From the NCBI GenBank assembly GCA_045602005.1, contig JAZSAS010000039.1, positions 1-57,207 of the forward strand: a stretch of DNA of 57,207 nt. Direction: 5' to 3'. Both the position numbers and the translations under genes were made by a program. Origin of the DNA: UMGS755 sp045602005. GTDB taxonomy: Bacteria; Bacillota; Clostridia; UBA1381; UBA9506. Below the pieces are notes generated by a model. The model was not told where the DNA came from. It ran no database searches and saw only the letters and a list, made by a program, of their open reading frames with translations. Of the stretch, positions 33,067 through 42,239 are shown piece after piece; the stretch's first letter is position 1; the number at the start of each line of letters is the position of its first letter.

Positions 33067-33206
33067 TTAATTCAAGACTGTGATAAAACGAAAAGGGGTG
33101 CCTTTGAGCCGTTTTCTGAGAGATTCACTTGAAGGGGAGGTTTTTTGCGGAGGTTTCCACACATGAGTTTGTCGCAGTTTTGCTTTTCTATGAAAGGAGA
33201 ATTTTC

Positions 33207-35993
33207 GTGAGAGATTTTTCAAATTTTAGCGGTTTTTCTGACAGTAACCAGAATTTTAAAGAAGTTTTTTCCAAAACAAGCGGCAAAAAGAAAAAGAGTC
33301 TAATTGTTATTGGTGCTGTTTTAATCTTGTTGCTGGTTCTTGTTGGGCCGTTATATAATTTTTTAATGGAGTATTGGCAGATTCAGGAGATTGGAGAGAA
33401 CTATACCTCTGTTTTCTGGACAAATTTTTCTGCCCGGATTTTAACACAGACAGTGGGATTTTTGTTGATTTTTGCAGTTCTGTTAGTGAATCTGTTCATC
33501 ATGAAACGGGCTGCGTTTGAAAAGAATTTTAACATTTCTTTTTTGAGAAAGAAATGGCCCTATTTTGTTATTAGTTTGTTGATTGCTTTTGGAGTTTCCG
33601 GTTTTGTGGGGGGCACGTTATATCAGAAACTGCTTATGGCGGTTCATGGCGAAAGCTTTGGTATGACCGACCCCTTGTTTTTAAAGGATGTGGGATATTA
33701 TATTTTCACAAGACCGTTTTTAATGACTGTAGCAGAGGGAATAAAAGCCCTGATGCTTCTGCTTTTGATTATGGTTGCGGCAGTATATTTTTTGATTTTC
33801 GTTAAAAATGGTCACAGAAGTTTGAAAGATGTTATTGTGTCAGAAAAGCGTGTGTTGATTCATGTTGTGATTCTGGCGGCAATTTATTTTCTGCTGTCCA
33901 TACTGTCTTATCAGTTCTCAGCGGAAAGTGTTCTCTATTCCTCTTTTGGGTCACAAAATGATGTTTTTGGTGCCGGCTATGTGGAGGCCAACATCTGGCG
34001 GCAGTATTATCGTTTTGCTCCTGCCCTTGTTTTGGTGACGGTGGCATTGATTCTGTTCTTTTTGTATCGCAAGAAATATCTGCCGGCCCTTTGTTCGGTT
34101 GGAATTATACCGGTGGTGTATCTCTTGGTGACGCTGGTTTCCCTGGGCGTAGATTCCTTTGTGGTCAGCCCTAATGAACGGAATTTGCAAACACCCTATA
34201 TCGCCCATAACATGGAGGCCACTCGCCATGCCTATAATCTTTCTAAGGTTACTGAAAAGGAATTTGACCCACAATATAACATTAACACAAGCGTGATGGC
34301 AGAAGATGATACCTGGTTGGCAGGCACTCGCATCACTGACTATGGTTCCACCTTAACAGCTTATAACCAGCTTCAATTTTTAAGAAAGTATTACACCTTT
34401 CATGATGTAGATGCAGTGCCCTATGAGCTTGATGGCAAATTGAATGTGGTCTTTTTGGCGGCAAGGGAAATGAATAAAGAAAACTTGGATGAATCAGCCA
34501 GGTCCTATGCCAATCAAATTTTCCGCTATACCCATGGTTTTGGTGCTGTTGCCAGCCCTGTGAACCGTGTGACAGCAGAGGGGCAGCCGGAATTTTTGAT
34601 TAAGGATATTCCCCCTCAATCCACCGGCGATATGCCGGATATCACTCAGCCCCGTATTTATTTCGGCGAGTTGACCAACGATTATGTTATTGTTGGAGGC
34701 AAGAACCAGGAGCTTGATTATTCAGAAGGCCTTGAGGATGTTCAATTTACTTATGACGGCGAGGCCGGAGTGGAGTTGAGCCTCTTTAAACGGCTGATGC
34801 TTTCCCTTTATTATAAAGATTATAAAATGCTGCTTTCCGGCAACGTGAGTTCTGATAGCAAAATTCTAATCAACCGGAACGTGTCAGAACGGGTGAAGCG
34901 TGTGGCACCCTTTTTCCTGTACGATTCAGACCCTTATCTTGTGATTGCAGATGACGGTAAGCTGTACTGGGTGATTAACGGTTATACCACTTCTTCTTAT
35001 TATCCGTATGCACAACCCTATGGCGGCATCAATTACATTCGAAATTCCGTGATGGTCACGGTGGATGCTTACAGCGGTGAAGTGTTGTTCTATGTGACAG
35101 ATGAAAATGACCCAATGGCAAGAACTTACCGCAACATTTACCCCGCTTTGTTTGTTGAAGGAGAGATTCCGGAGGAAATTGCATCTCATATCAGAGTGCC
35201 GGAGTTTTTGTTCCAGCTGCAATCGGAGATATATCAACGGTATCATGTGCATGATGCCGGCCAATTCTATGACCGGGCAGATGTTTGGGATATTGCCAAG
35301 GAAAAATACCAGGAGAATGAAATTTCCATGTCGCCTTACTACAACATTATGGAAATCGACGGCAAGGATGAAATGGTGTTGATGTTGCCCTTTGTTGTGC
35401 AGGGCAAACATAATATGGTGGGTATTTTGATTCAGCGAAATGACCCTGAACACTATGGTGAGCTGATGCTGTACCGTTTTCCAAAGAATGAGACGGTCTA
35501 TGGTCCCCTGCAGGTGGAAAACCGAATTGATAACCATCCTGATATCTCCCGTGAAATGACTCTTTGGGGTCAGGGCGGTTCTAGTGTTATACGGGGTAAT
35601 TTGCTTGTAGTACCTTACAGAAACTCTCTTTTATATGTGGAGCCGATTTATATCACGTCACAAAACAATGCATCTTTGCCGGAGCTAAAGCGGATTGTTT
35701 TGGCCTATGGCGATGCAATAGCCATGGAGCCCACCTTAGAGGCAGCGCTTAAATCGGTTTTTGCTCAGAGTGAGGGTTCTTCTGTTGCACCGGAGGGAGA
35801 ACAGGTTCCGTCACCTTTAGTGCCACCCACAGAACAGGAGCTGACAGACCTTGAAGGTCTTATCAGTAGTTTGCTGACGAATTATGATGCGTTTAAAGCT
35901 TCAACACAGAATCAAGATTGGCAGGCTATGGGTGTGGGAATGGAGCAGTTAGAGAAGGATATGGAGCGGCTTCGGGAGTATAAAGGACAATAA
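33207..35993 (+). CDS. Large UPF0182 family membrane protein
   Basis: This 928-residue protein matches UPF0182. The N-terminal ~330 residues have about seven membrane segments, beginning SLIVIGAVLILLLVLVGPLYNF. A long extracytoplasmic domain follows with NERNLQTPYIAHNMEATRHAYNL, TITD-like ITDYGSTL and YFGELTNDYVIVGG. The last ~60 residues are a Glu/Gln-rich low-complexity tail. The function is unknown. The GTG at 33207 was chosen because AAAGGAG lies seven bases before it; the longer frame upstream lacks a ribosome site. It follows ftsY in the same direction. Confidence 0.92.
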   Translation: MRDFSNFSGFSDSNQNFKEVFSKTSGKKKKSLIVIGAVLILLLVLVGPLYNFLMEYWQIQEIGENYTSVFWTNFSARILTQTVGFLLIFAVLLVNLFIMKRAAFEKNFNISFLRKKWPYFVISLLIAFGVSGFVGGTLYQKLLMAVHGESFGMTDPLFLKDVGYYIFTRPFLMTVAEGIKALMLLLLIMVAAVYFLIFVKNGHRSLKDVIVSEKRVLIHVVILAAIYFLLSILSYQFSAESVLYSSFGSQNDVFGAGYVEANIWRQYYRFAPALVLVTVALILFFLYRKKYLPALCSVGIIPVVYLLVTLVSLGVDSFVVSPNERNLQTPYIAHNMEATRHAYNLSKVTEKEFDPQYNINTSVMAEDDTWLAGTRITDYGSTLTAYNQLQFLRKYYTFHDVDAVPYELDGKLNVVFLAAREMNKENLDESARSYANQIFRYTHGFGAVASPVNRVTAEGQPEFLIKDIPPQSTGDMPDITQPRIYFGELTNDYVIVGGKNQELDYSEGLEDVQFTYDGEAGVELSLFKRLMLSLYYKDYKMLLSGNVSSDSKILINRNVSERVKRVAPFFLYDSDPYLVIADDGKLYWVINGYTTSSYYPYAQPYGGINYIRNSVMVTVDAYSGEVLFYVTDENDPMARTYRNIYPALFVEGEIPEEIASHIRVPEFLFQLQSEIYQRYHVHDAGQFYDRADVWDIAKEKYQENEISMSPYYNIMEIDGKDEMVLMLPFVVQGKHNMVGILIQRNDPEHYGELMLYRFPKNETVYGPLQVENRIDNHPDISREMTLWGQGGSSVIRGNLLVVPYRNSLLYVEPIYITSQNNASLPELKRIVLAYGDAIAMEPTLEAALKSVFAQSEGSSVAPEGEQVPSPLVPPTEQELTDLEGLISSLLTNYDAFKASTQNQDWQAMGVGMEQLEKDMERLREYKGQ

Positions 35994-36038
35994 ATCAACA
36001 ATCGAACGAATGTAAATTCGCAATTACCAAAAAAATAC

Positions 36039-36067
36039 TTGAATTTTCGCAAAATTTATATTATAAT
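36039..36067 (+). promoter_or_regulatory. rplS promoter
   Basis: Plus-strand TTGAAT (36039-36044), a 17-bp spacer and TATAAT (36062-36067). Confidence 0.78.
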
Positions 36068-36074
36068 AATAAGG

Positions 36075-36150
36075 CGAATGTGCAAGAAAAAAGGGCGGTC
36101 CGCTGCCTGCGTGTTCAGGTAAGAACGTTTCGCACAGAGAGGAGGCAAAC
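36075..36150 (+). promoter_or_regulatory. Structured rplS 5' leader (candidate L19 leader)
   Basis: The leader between promoter and ribosome site is GC-rich compared with its flanks. It contains GCGGTCCGC and an imperfect stem from GCGTGTTC to GAACGTTTCGC. Firmicute rplS genes are known to have an L19-binding leader. I could not verify that this matches the known consensus. Confidence 0.4.
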
Positions 36151-36152
36151 AA

Positions 36153-36497
36153 ATGGACGTAATTAAGGCATTGACACAGGATCAGATCAGAACTGACCTG
36201 CCGGCACTGGAAATCGGTAGTACTGTTAAGGTACATGTTAAGGTCAAAGAAGGAAACAGAGAAAGAATCCAGGTTTTCGAAGGAACCATCATTAAGGTTC
36301 AAAACGGCGGCATTCAGCAGACCTTTACCGTTAGACGTATTTCTTACGGTATTGGCGTTGAAAGAACATTCCCGGTAAACTCTCCCAAAATTGCTAAGAT
36401 TGAGGTTGTGAGACTGGGTAAGGTCAGAAGAGCCAGACTGTTCTACTTAAGAGACAGAGTTGGTAAGGCTGCAAAGGTCAAGGAAAGATTAAGATAA
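36153..36497 (+). CDS. rplS: 50S ribosomal protein L19
   Basis: This 114-residue protein matches L19. It has RTDLPALEIGSTVKVHVKVKEGNRERIQVFEGTIIKVQ, then GIGVERTFPVNSPKIAKIEVVRLGKVRRARLFYLRDRVGKAAKVKER. L19 sits at the 30S-50S interface. GAGGAGG precedes the ATG. It is the first gene of a transcript with signal peptidase and RbgA, a common Firmicute order. Confidence 0.97.
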   Translation: MDVIKALTQDQIRTDLPALEIGSTVKVHVKVKEGNRERIQVFEGTIIKVQNGGIQQTFTVRRISYGIGVERTFPVNSPKIAKIEVVRLGKVRRARLFYLRDRVGKAAKVKERLR

Positions 36498-36600
36498 GCA
36501 GGTGTTGCTTATCGTCAGGGGGATGTCATTAAAGAAACGCAGCCGTTTTGGTGTGTTTCTTTGATGCGTCCTCTTTGTTTTTTATGAAAGGAAAATCATC

Positions 36601-37263
36601 ATGGATGATCAAAAAGATATAAAGTCATTTGATGCAGAAAATGCTGATGCTTCGGCTCGTGACACACATGCTCCGGCTGAAATTTTTGATGTTTCTCTTC
36701 AAGAGGAGCTAATCGAGAAGAAAGAAAAGCCCAACTGGTTGCGTGAGCTTTATGAATGGGTGCAGGCCATTGCGGTTGCCGTGGTGTTGGCACTCATCAT
36801 CAATCAGTTTATTTTTGCCATGGTGCAGGTAGAGGGTTCTTCCATGCTGCCTACCCTAGAGTCTAAAGAGCGGTTGGTTGTGACCAAACTGTTTTACACC
36901 CCCAAGGCAGGCGATATTGTGGTTGTGAAATCCCATGCACTGGGCAAGCATATCATTAAACGTGTGATTGCTGTTCCCGGCGATGTGCTTGATATTAACG
37001 GGGAGACCGGTGATGTGACTGTCAACGGAATGGTGCTAAGCGAACCATATATTTTAGAAAAATTGCGGAGTGCGGGCAATGCGAATGTCTATCCGTTGCA
37101 GGTTCCGGAAAACCATGTTTTTGTGATGGGTGATAATCGGAACAATTCTCAAGATAGCCGCACGTTGGGTTTGGTTGCCTACGAGGATGTTGTAGGTCGT
37201 GCGTCTTTGCGTGTTACACCGTTTTCTCGGTTTGGCACCCTATATGACAATTTGGAAGAATAA
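36601..37263 (+). CDS. lepB: Signal peptidase I
   Basis: This 220-residue enzyme cleaves signal peptides. One N-terminal membrane segment (WVQAIAVAVVLALIINQFIF) anchors it. The catalytic Ser is in VEGSSMLPTL and the catalytic Lys in KHIIKRVIAVPGD, followed by VMGDNRNNSQDSR. The acidic N-terminal ~45 residues (DDQKDIKSFDAEN...) precede the anchor. It follows rplS after a ~100-bp gap. Confidence 0.96.
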   Translation: MDDQKDIKSFDAENADASARDTHAPAEIFDVSLQEELIEKKEKPNWLRELYEWVQAIAVAVVLALIINQFIFAMVQVEGSSMLPTLESKERLVVTKLFYTPKAGDIVVVKSHALGKHIIKRVIAVPGDVLDINGETGDVTVNGMVLSEPYILEKLRSAGNANVYPLQVPENHVFVMGDNRNNSQDSRTLGLVAYEDVVGRASLRVTPFSRFGTLYDNLEE

Positions 37264-37270
37264 TTTTTCC

Positions 37271-37305
37271 GGGCTGTGCATGTTGCTACAGCCCTTTCTT
37301 TCTTT
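37271..37305 (+). terminator. Internal terminator between lepB and rbgA
   Basis: GGGCTGT and ACAGCCC surround a 10-base loop and are followed by TTTCTTTCTTT on the plus strand. It ends right at the rbgA ribosome site (AGGAGG), so rbgA may be expressed by partial read-through. Confidence 0.65.
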
Positions 37306-37316
37306 AGGAGGTATGT

Positions 37317-38177
37317 ATGAATATACAATGGTTTCCCGGTCACATGGCGAAAACACGTCGATTGATTGGAGAAAATTTAAAGCTGGTGGATTTGGTTGTG
37401 GAGCTTTTAGATGCCCGTGCACCCTTGTCCTCCCGCAACCCTGAAATTGACAGCATTTGTGGGGCAAAACCCCGTCTTTTGGTGTTGAATAAATCTGATT
37501 TGGCTGACCCAGCTGAAAATGAGCGCTGGCTGTCTTATTTTAAAAAGCAGGGGAAAACGGCGCTTTTGTTTGACAGTGTTCACAGCAAAAACACCAAACA
37601 GATTACAGACATGGTGCGCTCTCTTTTGTCTGAGCAGATAGAGCGCCAAAAAGAGCGGGGCATGATGAATCGCCCCTTAAAGTTGATGATTGTTGGCATT
37701 CCCAATGTGGGCAAATCATCGTTTATTAACCGGCTTGCAGGGCGTGCTGCCGCCATCAGCGGAGACCGACCCGGTGTGACACGGGGCAAGCAATGGATTC
37801 GCCTATCCGGTGGACTTGAGCTTTTAGACACTCCCGGTGTGCTCTGGCCGAAATTTGAGGATGAGTCTGTGGGTTTGCGTCTGGCTTTTTCCGGTGCTAT
37901 TAAAGATGAAATTATGGACACAGAAACCTTGGGTGCCAAGCTTTTAGAAACCCTTTGCCTGCGTGCGCCGGAAGCCTTGGCAGCACGGTATAAGTTGGAA
38001 ACTACTACATTTGATAACGGTTTTTTTGCCTTAGAGGCAATTGCAAAAAAGAGAGGTTTTATGATCTCCGGCGGTGAATATGACCTTCTCCGTGCGGCGC
38101 AGATCGTGTTGGATGAGTTCAGAAGTGCAAAAATCGGGCGGATTACCCTGGAGTCGCCGGAAGGAGTGGCGCAATGA
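37317..38177 (+). CDS. rbgA: Ribosome biogenesis GTPase RbgA (YlqF)
   Basis: This 286-residue protein is a circularly permuted GTPase needed for late 50S assembly. The G4 motif (NKSDL, near residue 60) comes before the G1 motif (GIPNVGKSSFINRLAG, near residue 124) and G3 (LLDTPGVLWP). The N-terminal MNIQWFPGHMAKTRR is diagnostic. AGGAGG lies upstream. It overlaps the rnhB start by four bases (ATGA). Confidence 0.96.
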   Translation: MNIQWFPGHMAKTRRLIGENLKLVDLVVELLDARAPLSSRNPEIDSICGAKPRLLVLNKSDLADPAENERWLSYFKKQGKTALLFDSVHSKNTKQITDMVRSLLSEQIERQKERGMMNRPLKLMIVGIPNVGKSSFINRLAGRAAAISGDRPGVTRGKQWIRLSGGLELLDTPGVLWPKFEDESVGLRLAFSGAIKDEIMDTETLGAKLLETLCLRAPEALAARYKLETTTFDNGFFALEAIAKKRGFMISGGEYDLLRAAQIVLDEFRSAKIGRITLESPEGVAQ

Positions 38178-38791
38178 CCCGTGAAGAATTTGACAGACAG
38201 TTTTTAAATGATAACGTTCGTTTTCTTGCCGGTGTGGATGAAGCAGGGCGAGGTCCCCTTGCCGGTGCTGTGTTTGCGGCTGCGGTGATTCTGCCTGCAG
38301 GCTTTTATATGGAGGAAATTAACGATTCCAAGGCATTGACAGAAAAGAAGCGTGAGGCACTGTTCCCTGTAATTTGCGAGCAGGCTCTTGCTTATTCCAT
38401 TTGTCGGGTGGAGGAGGATGTTATTGATGAAATTAACATCTTAAACGCCACCATGCAGGCTATGCGTGGTGCAATCAATCGGCTTTCTGTGAAACCGGAT
38501 CTTATTTTGGTAGACGGCAACTGCAATCGTGATTTGCCGGAACCGAATCTCTGTGTGAAAAAAGGTGATTCTCTCAGCCAATCCATTGCGGCAGCTTCTA
38601 TTTTAGCAAAAGTAGCCAGAGACAGATATTGTAAAGAAGAACTGGCAAAGCTCTATCCCGACTATGGTTTTGAAAAACACAAGGGCTATGGCAGCAAGGC
38701 ACACTGTGAATTGTTGCGAAGCATTGGTCCCTGTCCCGCCCACAGAAAAACCTTTATTGGAAAAATCTTGGGAAAGAGTGAGGGCATGTGA
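38174..38791 (+). CDS. rnhB: Ribonuclease HII
   Basis: This 205-residue enzyme removes RNA from RNA-DNA hybrids and starts ribonucleotide excision. The active-site segment GVDEAGRGPLAGAV carries the DEAGRG motif, followed by DSKALTEKKR, the LILVDGN Asp and KGYGSKAH. The ATG overlaps the rbgA stop and has GGAAGGAG ahead. It continues into yraN with another overlap. Confidence 0.96.
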   Translation: MTREEFDRQFLNDNVRFLAGVDEAGRGPLAGAVFAAAVILPAGFYMEEINDSKALTEKKREALFPVICEQALAYSICRVEEDVIDEINILNATMQAMRGAINRLSVKPDLILVDGNCNRDLPEPNLCVKKGDSLSQSIAAASILAKVARDRYCKEELAKLYPDYGFEKHKGYGSKAHCELLRSIGPCPAHRKTFIGKILGKSEGM

Positions 38792-39156
38792 GAACCAGGG
38801 ATATTGGAATGGCCGGCGAAAAAGCGGCATGTAAATTTCTAAAGAAAAACGGTTATAAAATCCTTGCCTGCAACTATCAAACAGCAATGGGCAAAGTCAT
38901 TGGTGAAATTGATATTGTGGCAAAACAGGGTGAGGTAATTTCTTTTATAGAGGTGAAAACCCGCCAAAATGAAGACTTTGGTTTGCCCTGCGAATTTGTG
39001 ACAAAATCAAAGCAGCAAAGAATTATCCGTACTGCATATACTTATATTGCAGAACATAAACTGGATGCAACCTATCGTTTTGACATCATTGAGGTGCTTC
39101 ATGACGGACAAAAGATTAAAACGCTGCGGCACATTCCCCATGCGTTTACGTTGTAA
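38788..39156 (+). CDS. YraN/UPF0102 family protein
   Basis: This 122-residue protein matches UPF0102: GEKAACKFLKKNGYKILACNYQTA, then GEIDIVAKQGEVISFIEVKTR, the D-x-E-x-K pattern of restriction-endonuclease-like folds, and the KQQRIIRTAYTYI region. Activity in cells is unknown. It starts with GTG overlapping the rnhB stop (GTGA); the rnhB-yraN pairing is widespread. Confidence 0.92.
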   Translation: MRTRDIGMAGEKAACKFLKKNGYKILACNYQTAMGKVIGEIDIVAKQGEVISFIEVKTRQNEDFGLPCEFVTKSKQQRIIRTAYTYIAEHKLDATYRFDIIEVLHDGQKIKTLRHIPHAFTL

Positions 39157-39176
39157 ACTCCATTGGGAGGATGATT

Positions 39177-40127
39177 ATGGACAATAGAGGGAATTATAAA
39201 ATTATTGACGCACACTGCGATACCTTGAGCGAGCTGGCAGACCGGGGCGGCAGTTTTGAAAAAAACGATCTCTGCATTTCTCTTGATAAGCTCAGGGCCT
39301 ACGGTGGATATGTTCAGTTTTTTGCCGCCTGGCTGGATGATGCTGAACGTGCGCCGTTGCAAAGGGTTCTTTTGCTGATTGACAGGTTTAACACCGAGCT
39401 TTCAAAGTGCAGCGGAACAATGCTACAAGTTCTTTCGGCTGAGGATTTCGGCAAAGCCTTTTTAGAAAAGAAGGTGGGCGCAATGCTCACAGTTGAAAAC
39501 GGCAAATGCCTGGAAGGTAGCCTTTCCAATCTCCGGATTTTATACCGTTTGGGAGTGCGCGCCATGACCCTAACCTGGAATGGTGCCAATGAATTGGGTG
39601 ATGGCGTTATGGAACATTCAGGCGGCGGCTTGACAGAATTTGGACGCAGCGTTGTTGCTGAAATGAACCATCTTGGCATGATGATTGATGTGTCTCATAT
39701 ATCGGAAAAGGGTTTTTGGGAAGTATTGTCCTTATCTGGTGCACCGGTCATGGCATCACATTCCAATGCCCACCGTGTAGCCGGGCATCAGCGCAATCTG
39801 ACGGATGAGCAAATTCGTGCACTAGCAGGGAAGGGCGGCGTGATTGGACTCAATGTTTATCCTGCCTTTTTGTCTGACGCAGGACGTGCCGGTCTGGAAG
39901 ATTGCCTGGGGCACATAGAACATATTCTGGCTGTTGGCGGTGAGGATTGTTTGGGCCTTGGGTCCGACTTTGATGGCTTTGCACCGCCGATGACTGAGAA
40001 TCTTGCCGGACCGGAGGACTACATCAATTTGTTTTTATTGCTGGAGCAAAAAGGATTTTCCCCACGGCTGATTGATAAGATAAGCCACGGGAATTTTCTT
40101 CGGTTTGCAAAGCGTATTTTGCATTAA
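39177..40127 (+). CDS. Membrane dipeptidase (renal dipeptidase family, M19)
   Basis: This 316-residue protein has the M19 zinc-site motifs: IDAHCDTLSEL (HxD), MLTVENGKCLEG with the bridging Glu, MIDVSHISEKGFWEVL, ASHSNAHRVAGHQRNLTDEQI and LGSDFDGF. The family cleaves dipeptides including D-amino-acid forms. GGGAGG lies six bases before the ATG at 39177, which is preferred to the ATG at 39171. No signal peptide is seen, so it is probably cytoplasmic. Confidence 0.93.
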   Translation: MDNRGNYKIIDAHCDTLSELADRGGSFEKNDLCISLDKLRAYGGYVQFFAAWLDDAERAPLQRVLLLIDRFNTELSKCSGTMLQVLSAEDFGKAFLEKKVGAMLTVENGKCLEGSLSNLRILYRLGVRAMTLTWNGANELGDGVMEHSGGGLTEFGRSVVAEMNHLGMMIDVSHISEKGFWEVLSLSGAPVMASHSNAHRVAGHQRNLTDEQIRALAGKGGVIGLNVYPAFLSDAGRAGLEDCLGHIEHILAVGGEDCLGLGSDFDGFAPPMTENLAGPEDYINLFLLLEQKGFSPRLIDKISHGNFLRFAKRILH

Positions 40128-40153
40128 TTACAGGATTTTTTTGCAAAAAAGAC

Positions 40154-40182
40154 TTGTAATTTTTGATTGAATATATTAAAAT
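40154..40182 (+). promoter_or_regulatory. Promoter of the aminotransferase gene
   Basis: Plus-strand TTGTAA (40154-40159), a 17-bp spacer and TAAAAT (40177-40182). Confidence 0.65.
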
Positions 40183-40222
40183 ATAGCATGATGAATAATG
40201 TATCAGGAAAAGGAGTAGTCGC

Positions 40223-41407
40223 ATGTACGTATCTGAAAAAGCAAAAAATATTAAAGCATCCACCACACTTGCCATTGATTCTAAGTTCAAGGCTATGAAA
40301 GCAGAAGGGCTTGATGTGGTTGGTTTTGGAGCCGGTGAGCCGGATTTTGACACGCCGGACTATATTAAGGAGGCTGCCATTGCTGCCATTCGTGATGGTA
40401 AAACCAAGTATACACCGGCGGCAGGTACCATGGAGCTCCGTAAAGCTGTTGCAGAGAAATTCAGCCGTGAAAACGGTCTTTCCTATGAGCCGACGCAAAT
40501 TGTTGTCAGCAATGGTGCCAAGCATTCACTGGTTAATGCATTTATGGCTATTTTAAATCCCGGTGACGAGGTTATCATTCCCACACCGTTCTGGGTCAGC
40601 TATCCGGAAATGGTTAAACTGGCAGATGGTGTGCCGGTGATGGTTGAGGCTACTGAGGAGTCTGACTTTAAGGTGAGCGTTCCGGCATTGGAAAAGGCTT
40701 TGTCTGCAAAAACCCGTGCTTTAGTGCTGAACAGCCCCTCTAATCCCACGGGCATGGTATACACTAAGGACGAATTGCAGAAAATTGCCGATTTTGCGGT
40801 TGCACATGATTTATATGTGATTTCTGATGAAATATATGAGCATTTGATTTATGAGGGCGAACATGTGAGCATTGCCAGCTTGGGTGAAGAAATTAAGGCA
40901 AGAACCATCATTATCAATGGTGTGTCTAAGACTTATGCTATGACCGGCTGGAGAATCGGTTTTGCTGCAGCACCTGCTGAAATTGCTAAAATTATGGCGA
41001 ATGTACAGTCTCATGCATCTTCTAATCCCAATTCCATCGCACAGGCTGCCACGGTTGCAGCTTTGTCTGGCGGAAAAGAAGAAATTGAAATGATGAAAAA
41101 GGCCTTCGTGGAACGTCGGGATTATATGGTTTCTCGCATTAACTCCATTGAGGGTGTTTCCTGTAAAAAACCCAATGGCGCTTTTTATGTTTTGATGAAT
41201 ATCAGCAAGTTAAAGGGCAAGACCATTGCCGGCAAGCAAATTTTAACCTCTGATGATTTTGCAGAAGCTTTTCTGCAGGAAGCTATGGTGGCAGTGGTTC
41301 CTTGCAGCGGTTTTGGTAATGATGACTTCGTACGTTGGTCTTATGCTGTATCTATGGATACCATCAAAGAAGGCTTAGACAGACTGGAACGGTTTTTGGC
41401 ACAGTAA
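40223..41407 (+). CDS. Class I PLP aminotransferase, aspartate aminotransferase-like
   Basis: This 394-residue protein is a fold-type I aminotransferase of the AspC (1b) kind. It shows GAGEPDFDTPDYIKEAA, NGAKHSLVNAFMA, SNPTGMVYT, the PLP-Lys segment NGVSKTYAMTGWRIGFAAAP and RWSYAVSMDTIKEGLDRL near the end. Aspartate is the likely substrate, with aromatic acids possible. AAAGGAG precedes the ATG. It stands as a single-gene transcript with its own promoter and terminator. Confidence 0.92.
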   Translation: MYVSEKAKNIKASTTLAIDSKFKAMKAEGLDVVGFGAGEPDFDTPDYIKEAAIAAIRDGKTKYTPAAGTMELRKAVAEKFSRENGLSYEPTQIVVSNGAKHSLVNAFMAILNPGDEVIIPTPFWVSYPEMVKLADGVPVMVEATEESDFKVSVPALEKALSAKTRALVLNSPSNPTGMVYTKDELQKIADFAVAHDLYVISDEIYEHLIYEGEHVSIASLGEEIKARTIIINGVSKTYAMTGWRIGFAAAPAEIAKIMANVQSHASSNPNSIAQAATVAALSGGKEEIEMMKKAFVERRDYMVSRINSIEGVSCKKPNGAFYVLMNISKLKGKTIAGKQILTSDDFAEAFLQEAMVAVVPCSGFGNDDFVRWSYAVSMDTIKEGLDRLERFLAQ

Positions 41408-41421
41408 TAATAGTAATAAAT

Positions 41422-41454
41422 AAACAGGCGGCAGATTCATTCTGCCGCCTGTTT
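41422..41454. terminator. Bidirectional terminator between the aminotransferase and ZIP genes
   Basis: AAACAGGCGGCAG and CTGCCGCCTGTTT form a 13-bp stem with a seven-base loop between two convergent genes. T-rich sequence follows on both strands. Confidence 0.88.
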
Positions 41455-41467
41455 GTTTATTTGTATG

Positions 41468-42235
41468 TTATCCTAAGTAAAAATCTGTGGCCAGCATCAG
41501 CAAAAACCCGATTAAAAGAGCAAAGGTTGCACCTTTTTCACTGCCGTGGGCATGGGTTTCAGGAATCATTTCATCACTGATGACATAGAGCATGGTACCG
41601 CCGGCAAAGGCAAGTGCAAAGGGGAGAATGGCCTGAGACAGGCTCACGGCGAAATAGCCTAAAAGAGTGCCTGCAACTTCCACAACACCGGTTAATGCCG
41701 CAAACAGAAAGGTTTTTGGGCGGTTGATTCCCACGGCAAGCATCGGTCCGATGATGACCATGCCCTCAGGAATGTTTTGTAAAGCGATGCCGCCGGCAAT
41801 TGTCAGCGCCTCTGCTGTGTTACCGGAGCCAAAACCCACACCGGCGGCAATGCCCTCAGGCAGATTATGAATCGCAATCGCCAACACAAACAAAAGCACC
41901 TTATCCATGGCGGTGTTCTGTGTGGGATGGTTCTCGCTGTCGCCGCCTGTCAGTTTATGTATATGGGGTGTTAGTCTGTCAATCAGGTTCAGCACAAATG
42001 CACCTGCCAGAATGCCTGCTGCCGTTACAGGCAGGGCGAAAGTGCCTCCATATTCCAGCGAAGGCAAAATCAAACCGATAACAGCCGCAGCCAGCATGAC
42101 ACCGGCTGCAAAGGCCAGAATGATATCGCTGAAACGATGGGAGATTTTTTTAAAGAAAAAGCCAATAGCGGCTCCAATGACGGTTGCGCCGCCAACACCT
42201 AAAGCAGTAATCAGTACCATTTGCATATCTTTCAC
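41468..42235 (-). CDS. ZIP family metal transporter
   Basis: This 255-residue membrane protein has about eight hydrophobic segments and the ZIP metal-site helices HNLPEGIAAGVGFGSG and GIALQNIPEGMVIIGP (H-N-x-P-E-G in the fourth and a related N-x-P-E-G in the fifth). A His-containing loop DRLTPHIHKLTGG lies between. It imports zinc or other divalent metals; bacterial GufA/ZupT-like members are the nearest kind. It starts 4 bp after rqcH and ends at the shared terminator, so it is the last gene of the DUF6062-coaE-polA operon. Confidence 0.9.
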   Translation of the reverse strand: MKDMQMVLITALGVGGATVIGAAIGFFFKKISHRFSDIILAFAAGVMLAAAVIGLILPSLEYGGTFALPVTAAGILAGAFVLNLIDRLTPHIHKLTGGDSENHPTQNTAMDKVLLFVLAIAIHNLPEGIAAGVGFGSGNTAEALTIAGGIALQNIPEGMVIIGPMLAVGINRPKTFLFAALTGVVEVAGTLLGYFAVSLSQAILPFALAFAGGTMLYVISDEMIPETHAHGSEKGATFALLIGFLLMLATDFYLG

Positions 42236-42239
42236 CTAC

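Noticed and set aside
36024..36302. A 92-codon minus frame overlapping rplS and its leader
   Set aside because: It covers the rplS promoter and leader, which have clear plus-strand signals, and no ribosome site precedes it.
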